Shown: in pieces, positions 10,865-21,886 of the stretch
How positions within the stretch are numbered: the stretch's first letter is position 1
Layout: each line of letters begins with the position of its first letter
Assembly (NCBI GenBank): GCA_021234155.1
Contig: JAJEKV010000052.1
Location: 3,278,254-3,342,253, forward strand
Length of the DNA: 64,000 nucleotides
Source: Isoetes taiwanensis
Taxonomy: Eukaryota; Streptophyta; Lycopodiopsida; Isoetales; Isoetaceae
Direction: 5' to 3'
Program-made: the position numbers and the translations under genes
Notes under the pieces: model-generated
The model's input: the letters and a program-made list of their open reading frames with translations, nothing else
Database searches by the model: none
Told to the model about the DNA's origin: nothing

Positions 10865-11745
10865 GTACATCATATCATCCTCAAACAGACGGTCAGACAG
10901 AACGTACCAATCGTATTATAGAGGATATGCTAAGAAGTTACGTGTGGAGTAAGCAGTCACAATGGGCTGACTATATTTATCTGGTCGCGTTTGCCTATAA
11001 CAGCATGAAACAGGAGTCTTCCAGAATGTCTCCCTTTATGATAAACTATGGTTACCAATGTCTTACTCCAGACACTTGGCATAACCCTGTTTCTAGGGTC
11101 GAGGTTTCTCAAAAACTCCTCCTCGAGATGCAAGCTCTGGTCGAAGAATTTCGGGGTTACTTATTGGCTGCGCGCAGTCGTCAGAAGAGTGTAGCCGATA
11201 AGCACAGAACCCCGTGCGCTTTTCAGGTGGGCGAATCAGTTTGGCTTAAGATTAAAGTGAAGCAGGCCAAACTTAAGATTGGCAACTGCAAAAAGTTGGC
11301 CCCTCGATGGGCGGGACTGTTCAGGATTATTGAGCGCGTTGGCGAACAAGCATATCGCTTAGACTTGCCACCCCGCTTGAAGATCCATAAGGTCTTTCAC
11401 GTGAGTCTTCTGAAACAACAAAACCCTGATCCAGAGGAGGTTTTGGAGACCCCAACCCTCCTAGAAATGACAGAGGAGCAACTCGAGATAGTCCCTGAAG
11501 CTCTTCTTGATCGAGCTTACAAACAAACCAGAAGGACTCAAATGTTGCAATACTTGGTTAAGTGGAAACACTTACCAGTTGAGGATGCTACGTGGGTGAT
11601 GAAGATAGACCTTGACAAGTATTATCCGGATTTCATGCGTGAATCTCAAGGCCGCACCATCAACGATGTTATCAACCCCGCCGTCAACGGTAAGCTTAGA
11701 AACCTAAGTACCAAGGGAGGATGCATCGTAAATAATAACAAGTAA
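10819..11745 (+). pseudogene. Integrase C-terminal half with chromodomain
   Basis: The frame is read before its first ATG at 10861, as WKDFFATIQTKLAMSTSYH, so the real protein crosses the frameshift. The catalytic Glu lies in HPQTDGQTERTNR. The GPY/F-like region follows (LAPRWAGLFRIIERVGEQAY, HKVFHVSLLK). The C-terminus is a chromodomain: LLDRAYKQTRRTQMLQYLVK, WKHLPVEDATW, YYPDF. Chromodomains of chromoviruses bind modified histones and steer integration to heterochromatin. The YLVKWK and ATW signature residues are present. Confidence 0.93.
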
Positions 11746-12257
11746 CCGATGATGAGATCACCTTGTGTTCTCTAGGATGTGGTCTGATATCAATAGCGAC
11801 CTGACCGCAATTTGTTGCAAAAGCATATAGTTGATAGACCGCTTTCCTCTCGGCTACAATGGGGACTTGACCAATCCCTATGCTGCAAGGAACCGCAAAC
11901 CATAGACATGATAGGTTCCCACAATTTCATCATATGTACTGATATACTGACATGTGCAGGCCAGTAAGCAGTACCTGCCCTGCCCATGCTAGAGGGTTAC
12001 TGATGACTCGAACTCTTCAGTTTTGTTTTGCCTACATGTTTTGTTTATCGTTCCACTGATGTTGGTATTGGATTTCGGTCCTTAAACTGTTTGATTATCA
12101 TAATCATGTTGAATGCACCACGGTGCTTGAAATGTTTTGCAAACTTTAAAGTTTGAATATATGTATTACTTTTCGGAAAAATAACGGATTACCTTCCTTC
12201 ATAATGTATTTCTTTGTACATTTCTAACTAACCCCAATGCTGAGGACAACATTGATT
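11746..12257 (+). other. 3' untranslated stretch of the gypsy element
   Basis: Between the pol stop and the polypurine tract I see no gene. The sequence is AT-rich and ends with AATGCTGAGGACAACATTGA just before the purine run. Confidence 0.6.
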
Positions 12258-12271
12258 AGGAGGGGAGAATG
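12258..12271 (+). promoter_or_regulatory. Polypurine tract of the gypsy element
   Basis: The run TAGGAGGGGAGAATG ends immediately before the LTR start TGACGTTCC at 12272. This is the priming site for plus-strand DNA synthesis. Confidence 0.9.
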
Positions 12272-13850
12272 TGACGTTCCAAGTATTTATACGGTGTACG
12301 TATAAATATATGGAACACGTCACAGAGTATAAGGCACGCCACCTGGGGGATGATAACCTAGGGGGTTGGCCACAACGGATTTAATTAGCTATGTTAACCA
12401 AATTATTAAGGATAATTATCTAAAGACATGTGATTAAGTCAATCCATAGTAAGAAGGCGCCATTTGGCATCACCCGGGTGGCCAGCATGAGGGTTGCTAA
12501 ATTAGGCCACCAAAGGGCAGCGCCATCCTCATATCAGGCCAATTTCGACCCAGCAAAGCGCCAGGAGCAGCTGAGCGCTCAGAAAACCGTTGCAGTTCGT
12601 CCCCAGATCGCCAAACACCCTTTCGCTGTTGCTGTTACCCCGGTACAACCATGGAAGCACCCCTTGACAACGGGTCCAGCCGAAACTCTGGTTAGTGGTA
12701 GATAATTTGCAAATTGTAGAATAACACTCTAGGATTCTTTTCTGGATGGTTTTGGGTGAGACTAACCCTTCTCTGGTAATTAGGAATACTTTTCAATTAT
12801 GAATGATATTCTGTTATGGGATGGTCGATGTCTGTATGGGTCAGTTAGTAGTTCCAGTAAATAGGGATTAAGAGGGGGGTAGAGGCCTCTGAGCTTGAGT
12901 TTAGAATGCTCCTAGTGCTTCCTTTAACACTCTAGTAGTTTCGGCCTGTGCACAAGAGCCCACCGGGTCATAGACGCTATGGTCTGGCTTAGCACCAGAC
13001 AAGGGACACAGTGGTGAAGTAGGGGGCGGGGTCTTGCACGAGCATAAAAGGCTCCTGAGACTCCTACAGTGGGCTAGGCACGATAGCTTGGTCACGTGGA
13101 GGGCCGGGTATGGGTCTGAGCACTCCACGGGTGTAGTGGTGTGACTGAGTATGGGGCACCATGCACTTTTGAGTAGAATTAGGGTGAGTAAATTCCGAAT
13201 GCGGATGCGGGGGTCGCCGGCGCGGCACGTATTCTCTAGCTCACCCACGACACCACTGTGATCCGGAAGGGGCGCCTCCCAGAGCCTGCCTCATCGGACG
13301 GTGTCATGAACTGGACTAGACTAAAGGGTGATCCACGGAGTCTGGCGTCTCAGGAAGGCTATAGCCGAAGCCATAGCGTGAATCGACCCATGCAAAGTGT
13401 GCCGTGGGGGGGCGGATGGAGTGGACAACCCTAGCCGATGTTCTATGCCAGCCAGCGCCATGCCAAGATTGGTCTACCAATCCCCTGAGACCCGGCCGTG
13501 GTCGGCGCCCCCACTAGAGTCTCGAGTAGGGGTAGAGCACGGGTTTTGGGTGTTTTCTTAGCTTAGATGCATGTTCTTGCCGTCGGTACTTGGATGGATG
13601 TGCCACCCCTCGTGGTGGATATTTATATGTGACTTATGTTGTATGCTAACCTTGTATTCATGCTTCCGCGACGTAGGCGCCCATCGAAGGCATGGGCCGA
13701 ATGACCCCTCCGTGTCCTTCACCTGAGCGTATCTATGTTGACGGCCCGGGTTAGATGGAGGGCCCTGCTCGTGGCGGGATGGTCGCCATGGGAGGGGAAA
13801 GTCCCCGTATGTATACGACCGGGGGTCGTATATATTCAGGGAGCATCACA
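12272..13850 (+). repeat. 3' LTR of the gypsy element, 1579 bp
   Basis: It begins TGACGTTCCAAG after the polypurine tract and ends GGGAGCATCACA. Its right part matches 1-625. Block-by-block it also resembles the LTR at 38710-40295 (for example the shared GGGGCGGATGGAGTGGAC), so the two elements are sister families. The base after it, 13851, lies inside a coding frame of the transposase-like gene on the - strand. Confidence 0.93.
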
Positions 13851-14615
13851 GCAAGTATCCCTCGACAAATGATTTCCAATCTGCAACTTCATCCATCAAG
13901 AAAGCCATTGGGTTGGGGTCAATGCAGCTCTCAAATACATCCATTAGTTCAGGGAGACTAGTCACGTTTTCTCTCTTGAGCTTCGTAGAGAAAGTTCTGA
14001 AGAATGCATCTATATCATCATGCGTATGCCCAACCATCATGAACCCCACTTTCACAACTTTGAATACTTCCACTGCCGTCAAGTATGACATTGCCCCAAA
14101 CATCCATGTATTCTTGTTTTCTTTCCAACAGTTGTCCAATTGAACACATAGATCCTCTGGCAGTTGTTTCTCAAGTAAGGGGAAACCATCCCAAGTCCTC
14201 CATGATTCACTGGACACCTTGGATGTGAGATTTTTTATCTGCCTTTGGTAACAAAGCGGTTGATCATCCATCAAATCCTCAAAAATGGGGGCTGATGGGG
14301 AATACTTCCTCCCTTCTATCGATCCTTTCTCTAGTGTTCTCAAGCACTTGAAAATAAAGCTCACATGGAAGTTTGGATCATCCCTCCATGGATCAAGCAC
14401 AAAATGACCATAGGTTCCAGTTCCATGCCCATGTGTTAAGACACCCGCCAGACTTACTTTCATCTGAAAAGCATTTTGACAACGCTTGGGTAAAGGATCT
14501 AGCTTTGGCAAGAAAGTCTTGTGTTGGTCCATCTTATCATGAATTATACACAAAAATTTGTCAGGCTGCATCTGAGAAAATGTTCTCCACTGCCAATACA
14601 ACTGTCTACATGATA
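13851..14615 (-). pseudogene. DUF7869-type transposase-like protein, copy 1, C-terminal half
   Basis: Read on the - strand, the frame gives LCIIHDKMDQHKT, then LTHGHGTGTYGHF, VQLDNCWKENKNTWMFG and VGFMMVGHTHDDIDAFF. These are the hallmark blocks of the DUF7869 family. The Asp in HDKMD, LDN and HDDID could be the acidic triad of an RNase H-like transposase fold, which is my inference. It aligns through its length with copy 2 (30235-31000). It is cut on one side by the gypsy LTR, after ...FVEGYL, and on the other by a Helitron. The missing N-terminal parts are at 18366-18855 and 21887-22224. Confidence 0.85.
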
Positions 14616-14729
14616 CTAGGAACGGTGCCCAGCGTTGCTGGGCATAAGCTCATAACCTATAAATGATACACTACAGTGATGAGAGAGGCAAGCATGAATA
14701 ACCTAGAAGTACTCCATTGTTAAAGTAGT

Positions 14730-16437
14730 TGACACCGTTTCTCTTTCCTTTTGCCATTTGCTATACCCCGCTTTTATACTTTTGCTTTTTCCTTTTCCTC
14801 GTACGCGTTTCTTTTTCTTCTTTTCTTTTTTTCCTCTTTTCACTTTCAGTTTTCTTGATAAACTTTTTTCCTTTTTCCCCTTCATTTTCTTTTGACTCTT
14901 CCGTTATAATCTTTCTACACATTTTTCCTCTTTCCTTTTCTCTTGTACCGATTTTCCTTTTTTTCCGACCCTTTCTTTCTTCCCCCTTTTTTTCCCTCTC
15001 CTTTTTTTGCTTCCTTTTTGCCTTTCTTCACTCTTTCTCTCTTCCTCCTTTTCTTGTGACCTTTCGCCCTTCCTTTTTCCCATTTCCCTCTTCCCCTTTT
15101 TCTCTTGCCCTTTTTTCCAGGTTCGCTTTCACCCTTTTCATCTGTCCTTTTCTTTTTCCTTTCCCTTTCTCTTTTTCCCTTCCTTTCTTCCCATCCTTTT
15201 CTTGTTCCCCTTTTGCCCTTCCCGATCCCCATCTTTTCCTTTTTTCTCCTCTCTCAACCCTTTCCCTTTCTGTCTTCCCCTTTCCCAATGCCCTTTCGCT
15301 CCCCTTTTCTTTTTCTTTTTTCCATGCCATTTTTCTCTTTCCTTTTCCTCTTTCCACACCGGTTCACTCTTCCCCTTTCTTCCTTTCCTTTTTCCATGCC
15401 CCTTTTCACTTCCTTTTCCCCCTCTCTTTGCCCTTTCCCGTTCTCTATCCCTATCCCTTTTCTTGATGGACTTTTTTGTCCCTCATTTCCCAACCCTTTT
15501 CCTCTTCTCCTTTTTGTCGTGCCTTTTTTACCTTTCCTTTCCCCTTTCCCCCTTCATTTTCTCTTCACTTCCTTCTTTCCATGCCCTTTTCAACATCTCT
15601 CTTTTCCCTCTTGCCTTTTTTCCTCAGCCTTTTTCCTTTTTTCCCCACCCTTTCTCTCTTCCCCCTCCCCCCCCTTTTTTTTTTCTCTTGCCCTTTTTCC
15701 ATGCTTTTTTTTCACTTTCCTTTTCTTCTTTCTTTTCCTTTTTTTCTTGTACCCTTTTTCCCCTTCCCTTTTCCTTGTCTCTCTTCCCTTTCCCTCATGC
15801 CCTTTTTCTCATGTTCCTTTCCACCTTTTCTCCTGCCTCCCTTTTTTTATTTTCCTTTCTCTTCTCCATTTTCCCATGCTCTCTTTCTATTCCTTCTCCC
15901 CACCCTTTTCTTGTTTCCCTTTTTCCCCTTCCTTTTTCCTCCTTTCCCTTCCCTTTCGTCCTCCCTTTTTCCCTCCTTTTTTCTTTTCCCTTCTTCCATG
16001 CCATTTTTTCCTTCTCTTTTCCCTCTTCTCACCCTTTTCTCTCTTCCCTTTTTTCCACCTTCTTTTTCTTCCTTTTTTTCCATGCTTTTTTTCACTTATC
16101 CTTTTCCCCTTTCTTCACCCTTTCCCGCTTTCCCTTTTTCCCGTGCTCTTTCACCCTTCTCTTTTTCATTTTTCCTTTCCCTCTTCCCTTTTTTTGGTGC
16201 CTTTTTTTCCAGGCTCCCTTTCCTTCTTCCTTTTTTTTTTTTTCATTTCCCTTTTCCCATGCGCTTTTCCCCTTCTCTTTACTCCACCCTTTTTCTATTA
16301 CCCTTTCTCCCTTCTTTTTTCCTCCTTTTTCCACCCTTTGCTTCTTTTTCTTTTTTTCCCCTCGTTTTCCCCTCCGTTTCCTCACCCTTTTCCACCTTTT
16401 TATCATGCCTTTTTACCCTTTCACGTTCCCCTCTCCT
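14730..16437. repeat. Polypyrimidine tract 1
   Basis: About 1.7 kb of almost pure C+T on the + strand, built from irregular words such as CCCTTTTTCC and CATGCCCTTTTTCC. It lies inside Helitron A. The long open frames it creates on both strands result from absent stop codons and are not genes. Confidence 0.95.
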
Positions 16438-16633
16438 CAAGACATCAAAACATGACTAATCATAGTGGTCAAAAGTCTTGCAATAAATCTCTGCCTTTGG
16501 ATGCAATTAGATGATCTCGGTCATTCAAATTAGGGCTTGATATGGGCAAATGTTGGGAACATTTGTGGATGGAAACCTATTCAGCTCAGACTCATTAACC
16601 AAGTTCATCATATCTAGGCTATAAGATGTTTTT

Positions 16634-18230
16634 GTGCATTTGATAACCTTCCCTATCATTTTTTCCTCATTTTCTTACACACTTTCTTTTTTCCCTTTTC
16701 TTATTTTTCCTGCACATTTACTTTTCTCCTTCTCTCTCTTTTTTTTTTCTTTTCTTTTTTACCCTCTTCTCCCTCCTCTTTTCCTTCCTTTTCTCCTTCT
16801 CATTTTTCCCTTTCCCTTTCCCTTTTTTGACGGTTTTTTTCCTTCCCTTTTCACCTTTCTCCACCCTTCCCATTTTTCTCATGCTCTTTTTTCCCTTTCC
16901 TTTTCCTTTTCCCATTTTTGCTTTTCTCTTTTCCCTTCCCTTTTCTCATGTCCTTTTTGCATTCCCTTTTCCCCATCTTTTTTTTATGTTTTTCTTCCTC
17001 TCTTCACCCTCTTCTTCTTTAGCTCATGTCTCTTTTTTCCCATTTTCTTCTTCCTTTTTTCTCATGCCTTTTTTCCTTTCCTTCCCCCCTTTCCGCCTCC
17101 CTTTTTCTTTTTCCCTTTCCTTCTTTTTTCATCATTTCCCCACCCTTTCCCTTTTTCCCGTGCCCTTTTCCTCTTTCCTTCCCCCTTCCTTTTCTCTTTC
17201 CCTTTCCCTTTCCCTTTCCTTTTTCCTTTTTCCTTTTTCCTTTTTCCTTTTTCCTTTTTCCTTTTTCCCATGTATTTTTCCATTCCCTTTTTTCCACTTT
17301 TTTCCACTTTTTTTTACTTGCCTTTTCTTCCGCCTTTCCCTACCCTCTTCCCCTTTTTTCTTTTTCTTTTCCCTTTCCCTATAGATGCTCTTTTTCCCTT
17401 TCCTCACCCTTTCCCTCTTCCAGTTTTTTCTGTGCCCTTTTTCCCTTCCTCTTTTCTATTTTCCCTCCTTATTCCTCGTGTTCTTTTTTCTTTCCCCTTT
17501 TCGCCTCCCATTTCCTTTTTTTTCCTTTTCCTTCTTTTTTTTTTCATCCTTTTCTCTTTTTCCATGCCCTTTTCCTCTTTCCTTTCCACCCTTTTTTTTT
17601 CCTTCTCTCTTTTCCTTTCCATTTTCCCATACCTTTTTCCATTCTATTTTTTCCACCTTTTTCACATGCCCTTTTTCCTCCTTTTCCCACCCTCTTCCCC
17701 TTTTCCCTTTTCCTCTTTTCCTATTCCATGTTTTCTGTTCTCTTTTTGCTTTTCACTTTTCCCTTTTCTCCTTTTCCCTTTCTTTTTTTCCTTTCCTCAC
17801 CCTTTTCCTCTTCTCGTGCCACTTTCTCCTTCCTCTCTCATTTCCCTCTCCCTTTTCCTCATGCCCTTTTCCCTTTTTTGCCTCCTTTTTCCTTCCCTTT
17901 CTATTTTTCCATGCCCTTTTTTCCTTCTCTCCATCATTCTTATCTTCCCCTTTTTCCCTTCCGTCACCATTTCCGTCTTCACCTTTTTCCCGTTGCCCTA
18001 TTTTTCTTCCTTTTCCTCCCTTCCCCTTTTCTTTTCTCTTATTCTGTCCTCACCCTTTCCCCCTTTTCCTTTTCATAGTGTCCTTTTTACCTTCCTTTTT
18101 CTCCCTTTCTTTTTCTTTCCCTTTTTCGTGCTCTTTTCCCTTTCCTTTTCCCGTCTCCGTCTTTCCCTTTTACCCGTGCCTTTTTGCCTCTCACTTTGCC
18201 CTTTTCTCTGCCATTTTCCCTTTCCTCTTA
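16634..18230. repeat. Polypyrimidine tract 2
   Basis: A second ~1.6-kb C+T tract in Helitron A. It includes a clean microsatellite of CTTTTTC units at about 17219-17269, preceded by CTTTCC units. Such homopurine-homopyrimidine DNA can form triplex (H-DNA). Confidence 0.95.
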
Positions 18231-18365
18231 AGAGATCAGAGCATGGCCAATCACGGTGGTGAGAAGTTGTGCGATAAATCTCGGCCTTCGAATGCAATCA
18301 GACGATCTCAACTATCTAAATTAGGGTTTGATTGAAGACATACGCTAAAACTTTATAATATAAGA

Positions 18366-18855
18366 TTTGGTCCCTTTGGTGATCTGCTTGCTCCCTAATT
18401 GCCATTCTTTCTTTCTCTATTGCAGTTGATGCAAGTGTATCCTTGAGTTGAATGCAAGTGTTACACTTTGAGAATGGCATGTGTTGCAGGACACTCACGT
18501 CTGAGAAGTGAGTGCTCCATAACTTGCTGAAATGTGATTGAGAAAGAGGCTTGACCTCTTTAAGGCACTCTTTTTGGATGTAATGTTGTGGCAACACCCT
18601 TTGGACCACTCGCACACCGTGCTCGTTCACCTTCGACTTGTGGGGCATAGATTGAGACATGTATCTCACGAAGCTCTCGAAGACTGCAATGGCCTTCAGA
18701 GTGTTTGCTCTAGGTTTCAAAGTCAGTGCATTGCCATGTTGGAACAACCTGTGCCCTTTTCTAACCTGCTCCCAGTATCTTAAAATGAAGACTTGCTCAC
18801 GCCAAGAATCCATCTCAATGCTCTCATACATACCTTCAGGCCCCTCAATTGATAT
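18366..18855 (-). pseudogene. DUF7869-type transposase-like protein, copy 1, middle part
   Basis: On the - strand the frame reads ISIEGPEGMYESIEMDSW, then RKGHRLFQHGNALTLKPR, then PFSKCNTCIQLKD and REQADHQRDQI, where the Helitron begins. Copy 2 has matching blocks in the same order (AEHGNTGSKKPRSVTL, FSKCNICVVIKQK). The last codons before the Helitron and the first after it (SCRQLYWQW at 14600) join in one frame, as expected for an A|T insertion. The region probably holds a helix-turn-helix and a Cys pair (CNTC). Confidence 0.82.
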
Positions 18856-19679
18856 CAGGGATAGGTTCTGTACGTATGAAATTATTTTTTCAGACGTATA
18901 AAGTCCAAAAATATGTATTTTTAGGTTAAATACGTATTTTTTGTATTTTTCGTATTTTTAACCTACCGGCTGGAAAAAAAAATTCGGTAAGCGAAAACCA
19001 TCATTCAATTATTTTAAGAATATGTCTTAATTTTGGGAGATTTTTTTTGTCTTAGTGACTTTAAGCTTTCTGGCGTTTTTTTTCTTCGGTCTTTTTCTCT
19101 TTTCCCGTCCGCGCCCGTCACTTTCTTAAAAACTTCCCCCCTAATTTATTCACTTTCCCCCTCTTCGTCCTTTTCTTTTTTTCCTTACAGTCCCTTTTTT
19201 CAGTTTTTTTCAGTTTTTTTTTTTTTCCAGTTTTCTTTCCTTCTCTTTCTCTGCGTCCACCCCTCGTCAGTGGTAGCCCGGGCCTATGGTGCCGTTTCTT
19301 GAGGCTATGGCGCCTATTCTTGAGCTCTCACGGCCTCTTCATGCTATAAACCTACTTAGCCCATTTCGGTGAGGCAAGAAAGGAGATACATATTTTGAGG
19401 ATGGTGAGGCCCATTACGGTGACCTAAGGTGCGGCTTATTAGGTATGGAGGCAATAAAGAAGATGGAATACAAAGGAGATGGTCAAATCTTTGTCTGTTG
19501 GCTTGTTTAGCCATAGATTCGTGGCTTAGTTTCTTCCTGAGGCTTGTGCAGCTCTTAACTATTTCAGATGCAGGATACGTATGACTCTATCCTATTTCGT
19601 GCAAACCGAAAAAGCGGTTAGATTTGATAGTTCAACGAAACTTGGATTGGAATGGTGCTTTGAAGGAATGCATGAGGCA

Positions 19680-20215
19680 ACCGGTATGTCGGGGAGGAGC
19701 AAGAGCGAGAAAATTCATGAGGCGATAGTAAAAGCGAGAACAAGGGAATGGGACAAGGTTCGCTCGAGTTTGAAGCCAAGTTGGAGGAAATGGGTACTAA
19801 GCTCATGGAGTCGCAAGCACGTAGAATCTTTGTTTTCTCTAAGTCCCTTCAAGAACGTGCAAAAAGTCTTGCACACATTAGTGAAGAAAGAATGAAAGAG
19901 AGGCAGAGTCTCAGGTGTTTCAAGTCAAGTTAGAGAATGCCACAAGGGAAAATGCGAAGCTGAGGTACGAGCTTCAAGTTTTAACTAAAGAGGTTGAGAT
20001 TAAGAATGATGAAAGAGAATACAGTAAAAGGGCTGCAGAAGCTGCCAATAAACAACAACTTGAGCATGTGAAAAAGATTGCCTGGCTTGAAGGCGAGTGC
20101 CAGAGGCTGAGGGCACTAGTCAGAAGGAAGTTGCCAGGTCCAGCAGCAGTTGCTCAAATGAAATTAGAGGTTGAAGCTAAAGAGGGAGGTGGGGAGACAA
20201 AGAGGAAAAGATCAC
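19680..20215 (+). pseudogene. Captured filament-like plant protein (FPP) fragment
   Basis: Across two or three frames the DNA encodes a coiled-coil segment: EKIHEAIVKARTREWDKV (frame 1), then FEAKLEEMGTKLMESQA and SKSLQERAKSLAHISEERM, then LENATRENAKLRYELQVL, YSKRAAEAANKQQLEHVKKI, LEGECQRLRALVRRKLPGPA and QMKLEVE. The last blocks match the conserved core of plant FPP/DUF869 coiled-coil proteins. Single-base shifts near 19760 and 19910 break it. It lies inside a hAT-like element, so it is a transduplicated gene fragment (Pack-type). FPPs are known from land plants, which supports the assignment of the organism. Confidence 0.85.
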
Positions 20216-20739
20216 TTTCTAGTTGGATGCAAGGGAATCGATTATTGAGCATGCCTTTTCTTTGGGTCTTATCTACAAGATTTATTGTTGCTTTCACTTC
20301 TAGGTTATTGAATTTGGCTTATTAGGCATCGGAACAGCAAGGAGCTTCTCTTTTATTAGAATCCTGGAGTTATTTAGAGTTTTTGATGGGCATAACAGAA
20401 CTGAGGCCTTGATGTGAATTCCTTTTACAACAGGTTTCTTCAAAAGTTAAATTGCTGGTTGGAGTAGATTATCATGGAATTATGAGAAAATGTTCTCTGT
20501 GGTTGCTAAATTGCGACAAAATGTTCTTTGTGATCTGCTAAATTGTAAACTGCTACTGCTTTAGTTCTTTGGAAGGCCTTGGTAGAGTTATTAAACTAAA
20601 GCACATGCCTAGTATGTTGGCTGATAATTAAATGAAAATCAGATGTTGCAACTAGGAAACTAGCAAGAAACATCTGCAGCCAAAAATATTGGAGCCAAGC
20701 TCAGGAAGAAGCTGCCCAGTCGTGCAGATGGAGAATAAC

Positions 20740-20935
20740 TTAGTGCAGATGGAGAATAACTGGAGATGCAGTTATGAGCTTTATTTGTAGCTTTATTTGT
20801 TGAGCTTTATTTGTAGCTTTATTTGTTGCCCACAGCTTTTGAAATCGCCCCAAGCGCGAATTATGAGCTTTATTTGTTGTTCACAGCTTTTGAAATCGCC
20901 CCAAGCGCGATTTCACTTTGTCACACTTTTCTATT
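20740..20935. repeat. Short tandem duplications inside the hAT-like element
   Basis: GTGCAGATGGAGAATAAC is repeated at 20724 and 20743. A ~64-bp unit (GAGCTTTATTTGTTG ... CACAGCTTTTGAAATCGCC) is repeated at about 20800-20930. Confidence 0.75.
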
Positions 20936-21389
20936 TCAAAGCATTTCAAAGCATTTTAGAGGACGTTTTCTTTATTAGTTGTATAGATATCCACCTCTAT
21001 TTGCCTAAAATATCATAACTCCAAATTTAAGATTGTTAAAATTATGTGAATATTTGGAGCAATTTTACTTTTACATATTGTTATATATGCTTGATTTCGA
21101 TAAGTAAATGATTATTTATTATGTGATGTCAATAAAAAATTTGTTATTTTAAGTATATTTGTTGTTTTAATGCTATATTATCTATCGATGTAATTTCAAG
21201 AAAACAAGTCCTTTTTGTGCCTTATTTAATGTAAATACAAATAATTAACCAAATATGCAACATACACTACACTTTTCTAACTGCAAAAAATAGAATTGAA
21301 AAACACTATATGCGCTAAAAATAACGCTTATTCGGCGCGATTTTGGAATAGACATAATCCCAAAATAATTGAATGATGGTTCGAAACCT

Positions 21390-21431
21390 TCAATTTCGTT
21401 TACGCGAAACTTTAGTTTCGCTTACGCGAAA

Positions 21432-21462
<31 letters not shown>

Positions 21463-21770
21463 TTTTATATTTTCGCATAAGCGAAACCTTTCGCGTAAGC
21501 GAAACTGAAGCGTAAGAGTAACCTTTACGTGTAAGCGAAACTATTCGCGAAAGAGAAACCTTTACGCGTAAGCGAAACCTCTATTTCGCTTACGCGAAAA
21601 CTGTTTCGCTTAGTTATTTCGCTTACGCAAAAATAAAAAAAAAAATTCCTTTTTTTTTTAATTTTTGTGTAAGCGAAAGTGAAGGGTTTGCTTACGCAAA
21701 AATATATAAATGTTTTTTTTTTTTTAAGTTTTTTTTTTAGGTTTGCTTACGCGAAAAATTTCCGACGTCG
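21390..21770. repeat. Subterminal GCGAAA/TTTCGC array
   Basis: Many inverted and direct copies of TTTCGCTTACGCGAAA-like words, with an ATTT run (about 21430-21462) and A/T homopolymers. It is next to the right terminus of the hAT-like element. hAT transposases often bind short repeated subterminal motifs, so this may be the binding region. Confidence 0.7.
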
Positions 21771-21886
21771 GAATTTTTTTTTGCCATATTTTGGACGTAT
21801 TATACTTCAAATTAGTGCCGTATTATTCGAATAATACGTATTGAGTATAAAACGTATACAGTATTGAACCTATCCCTGATCGATAT

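Larger units (their letters stand above)
1..13850 (+). mobile_element. Ty3/gypsy chromovirus, full element cut by window edge
   Basis: The element has LTR copies at 1-625 (partial) and 12272-13850, a tRNA-Met primer binding site at 627-639, gag-pol from about 6942 to 11745 with a C-terminal chromodomain, and a polypurine tract at 12258-12271. The order protease, reverse transcriptase, RNase H, integrase, chromodomain is that of plant chromoviruses. Its right end sits in a codon of a transposase-like gene (13851-14615, - strand), so it is a young layer in a nested stack. The left flank is outside the window, so the target-site duplication cannot be tested. About 6.3 kb of extra sequence, including a histone H3 fold, separates the primer site from gag, which is unusually long. 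At least three frameshifts and one stop make it non-autonomous as written. Confidence 0.95.
14616..18365 (-). mobile_element. Helitron A, chimeric, with two polypyrimidine bodies
   Basis: On the - strand it starts TCTTATATTATAAAG (18365) and ends with a hairpin GCCCAGC-AAC-GCTGGGC (14627-14643), then CTAG (14616-14619). It sits between A and T with no target duplication. These are Helitron hallmarks. The body is two head-to-tail units. Each has a ~1.6-kb polypurine/polypyrimidine tract and a conserved 5' region (16440-16545 and 18232-18335). At about 16546 the inner terminator has lost the outer half of its hairpin (TGGGCAAATGTTGGGAAC, where the intact ends read TGGGCATAAGTTGGGAAC). No Rep/helicase gene is present, so it is non-autonomous. 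Confidence 0.92.
18856..21878. mobile_element. hAT-like non-autonomous element carrying a host gene fragment
   Basis: The ends are CAGGGATAGGTTCTGTACG and the complement of CAGGGATAGGTTCAATACTG. They flank an 8-bp duplication with one mismatch (ATTGATAT at 18848-18855, ATCGATAT at 21879-21886). The same terminal repeat bounds the MITE at 1837-2501. The interior has no hAT transposase. It contains an FPP-like gene fragment (about 19700-20215), direct repeats (20740-20935) and subterminal arrays of TTTCGCTTACGCGAAA words (21390-21760). It interrupts copy 1 of the DUF7869-type gene. Confidence 0.88.

Noticed and set aside
14729-18335. Long open frames (240-540 codons) on both strands of the polypyrimidine tracts
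   Set aside because: Phe/Pro/Ser/Leu-only or Lys/Arg/Glu/Gly-only translations arise because C+T DNA has no stop codons. No domains, and overlapping frames are equally open.
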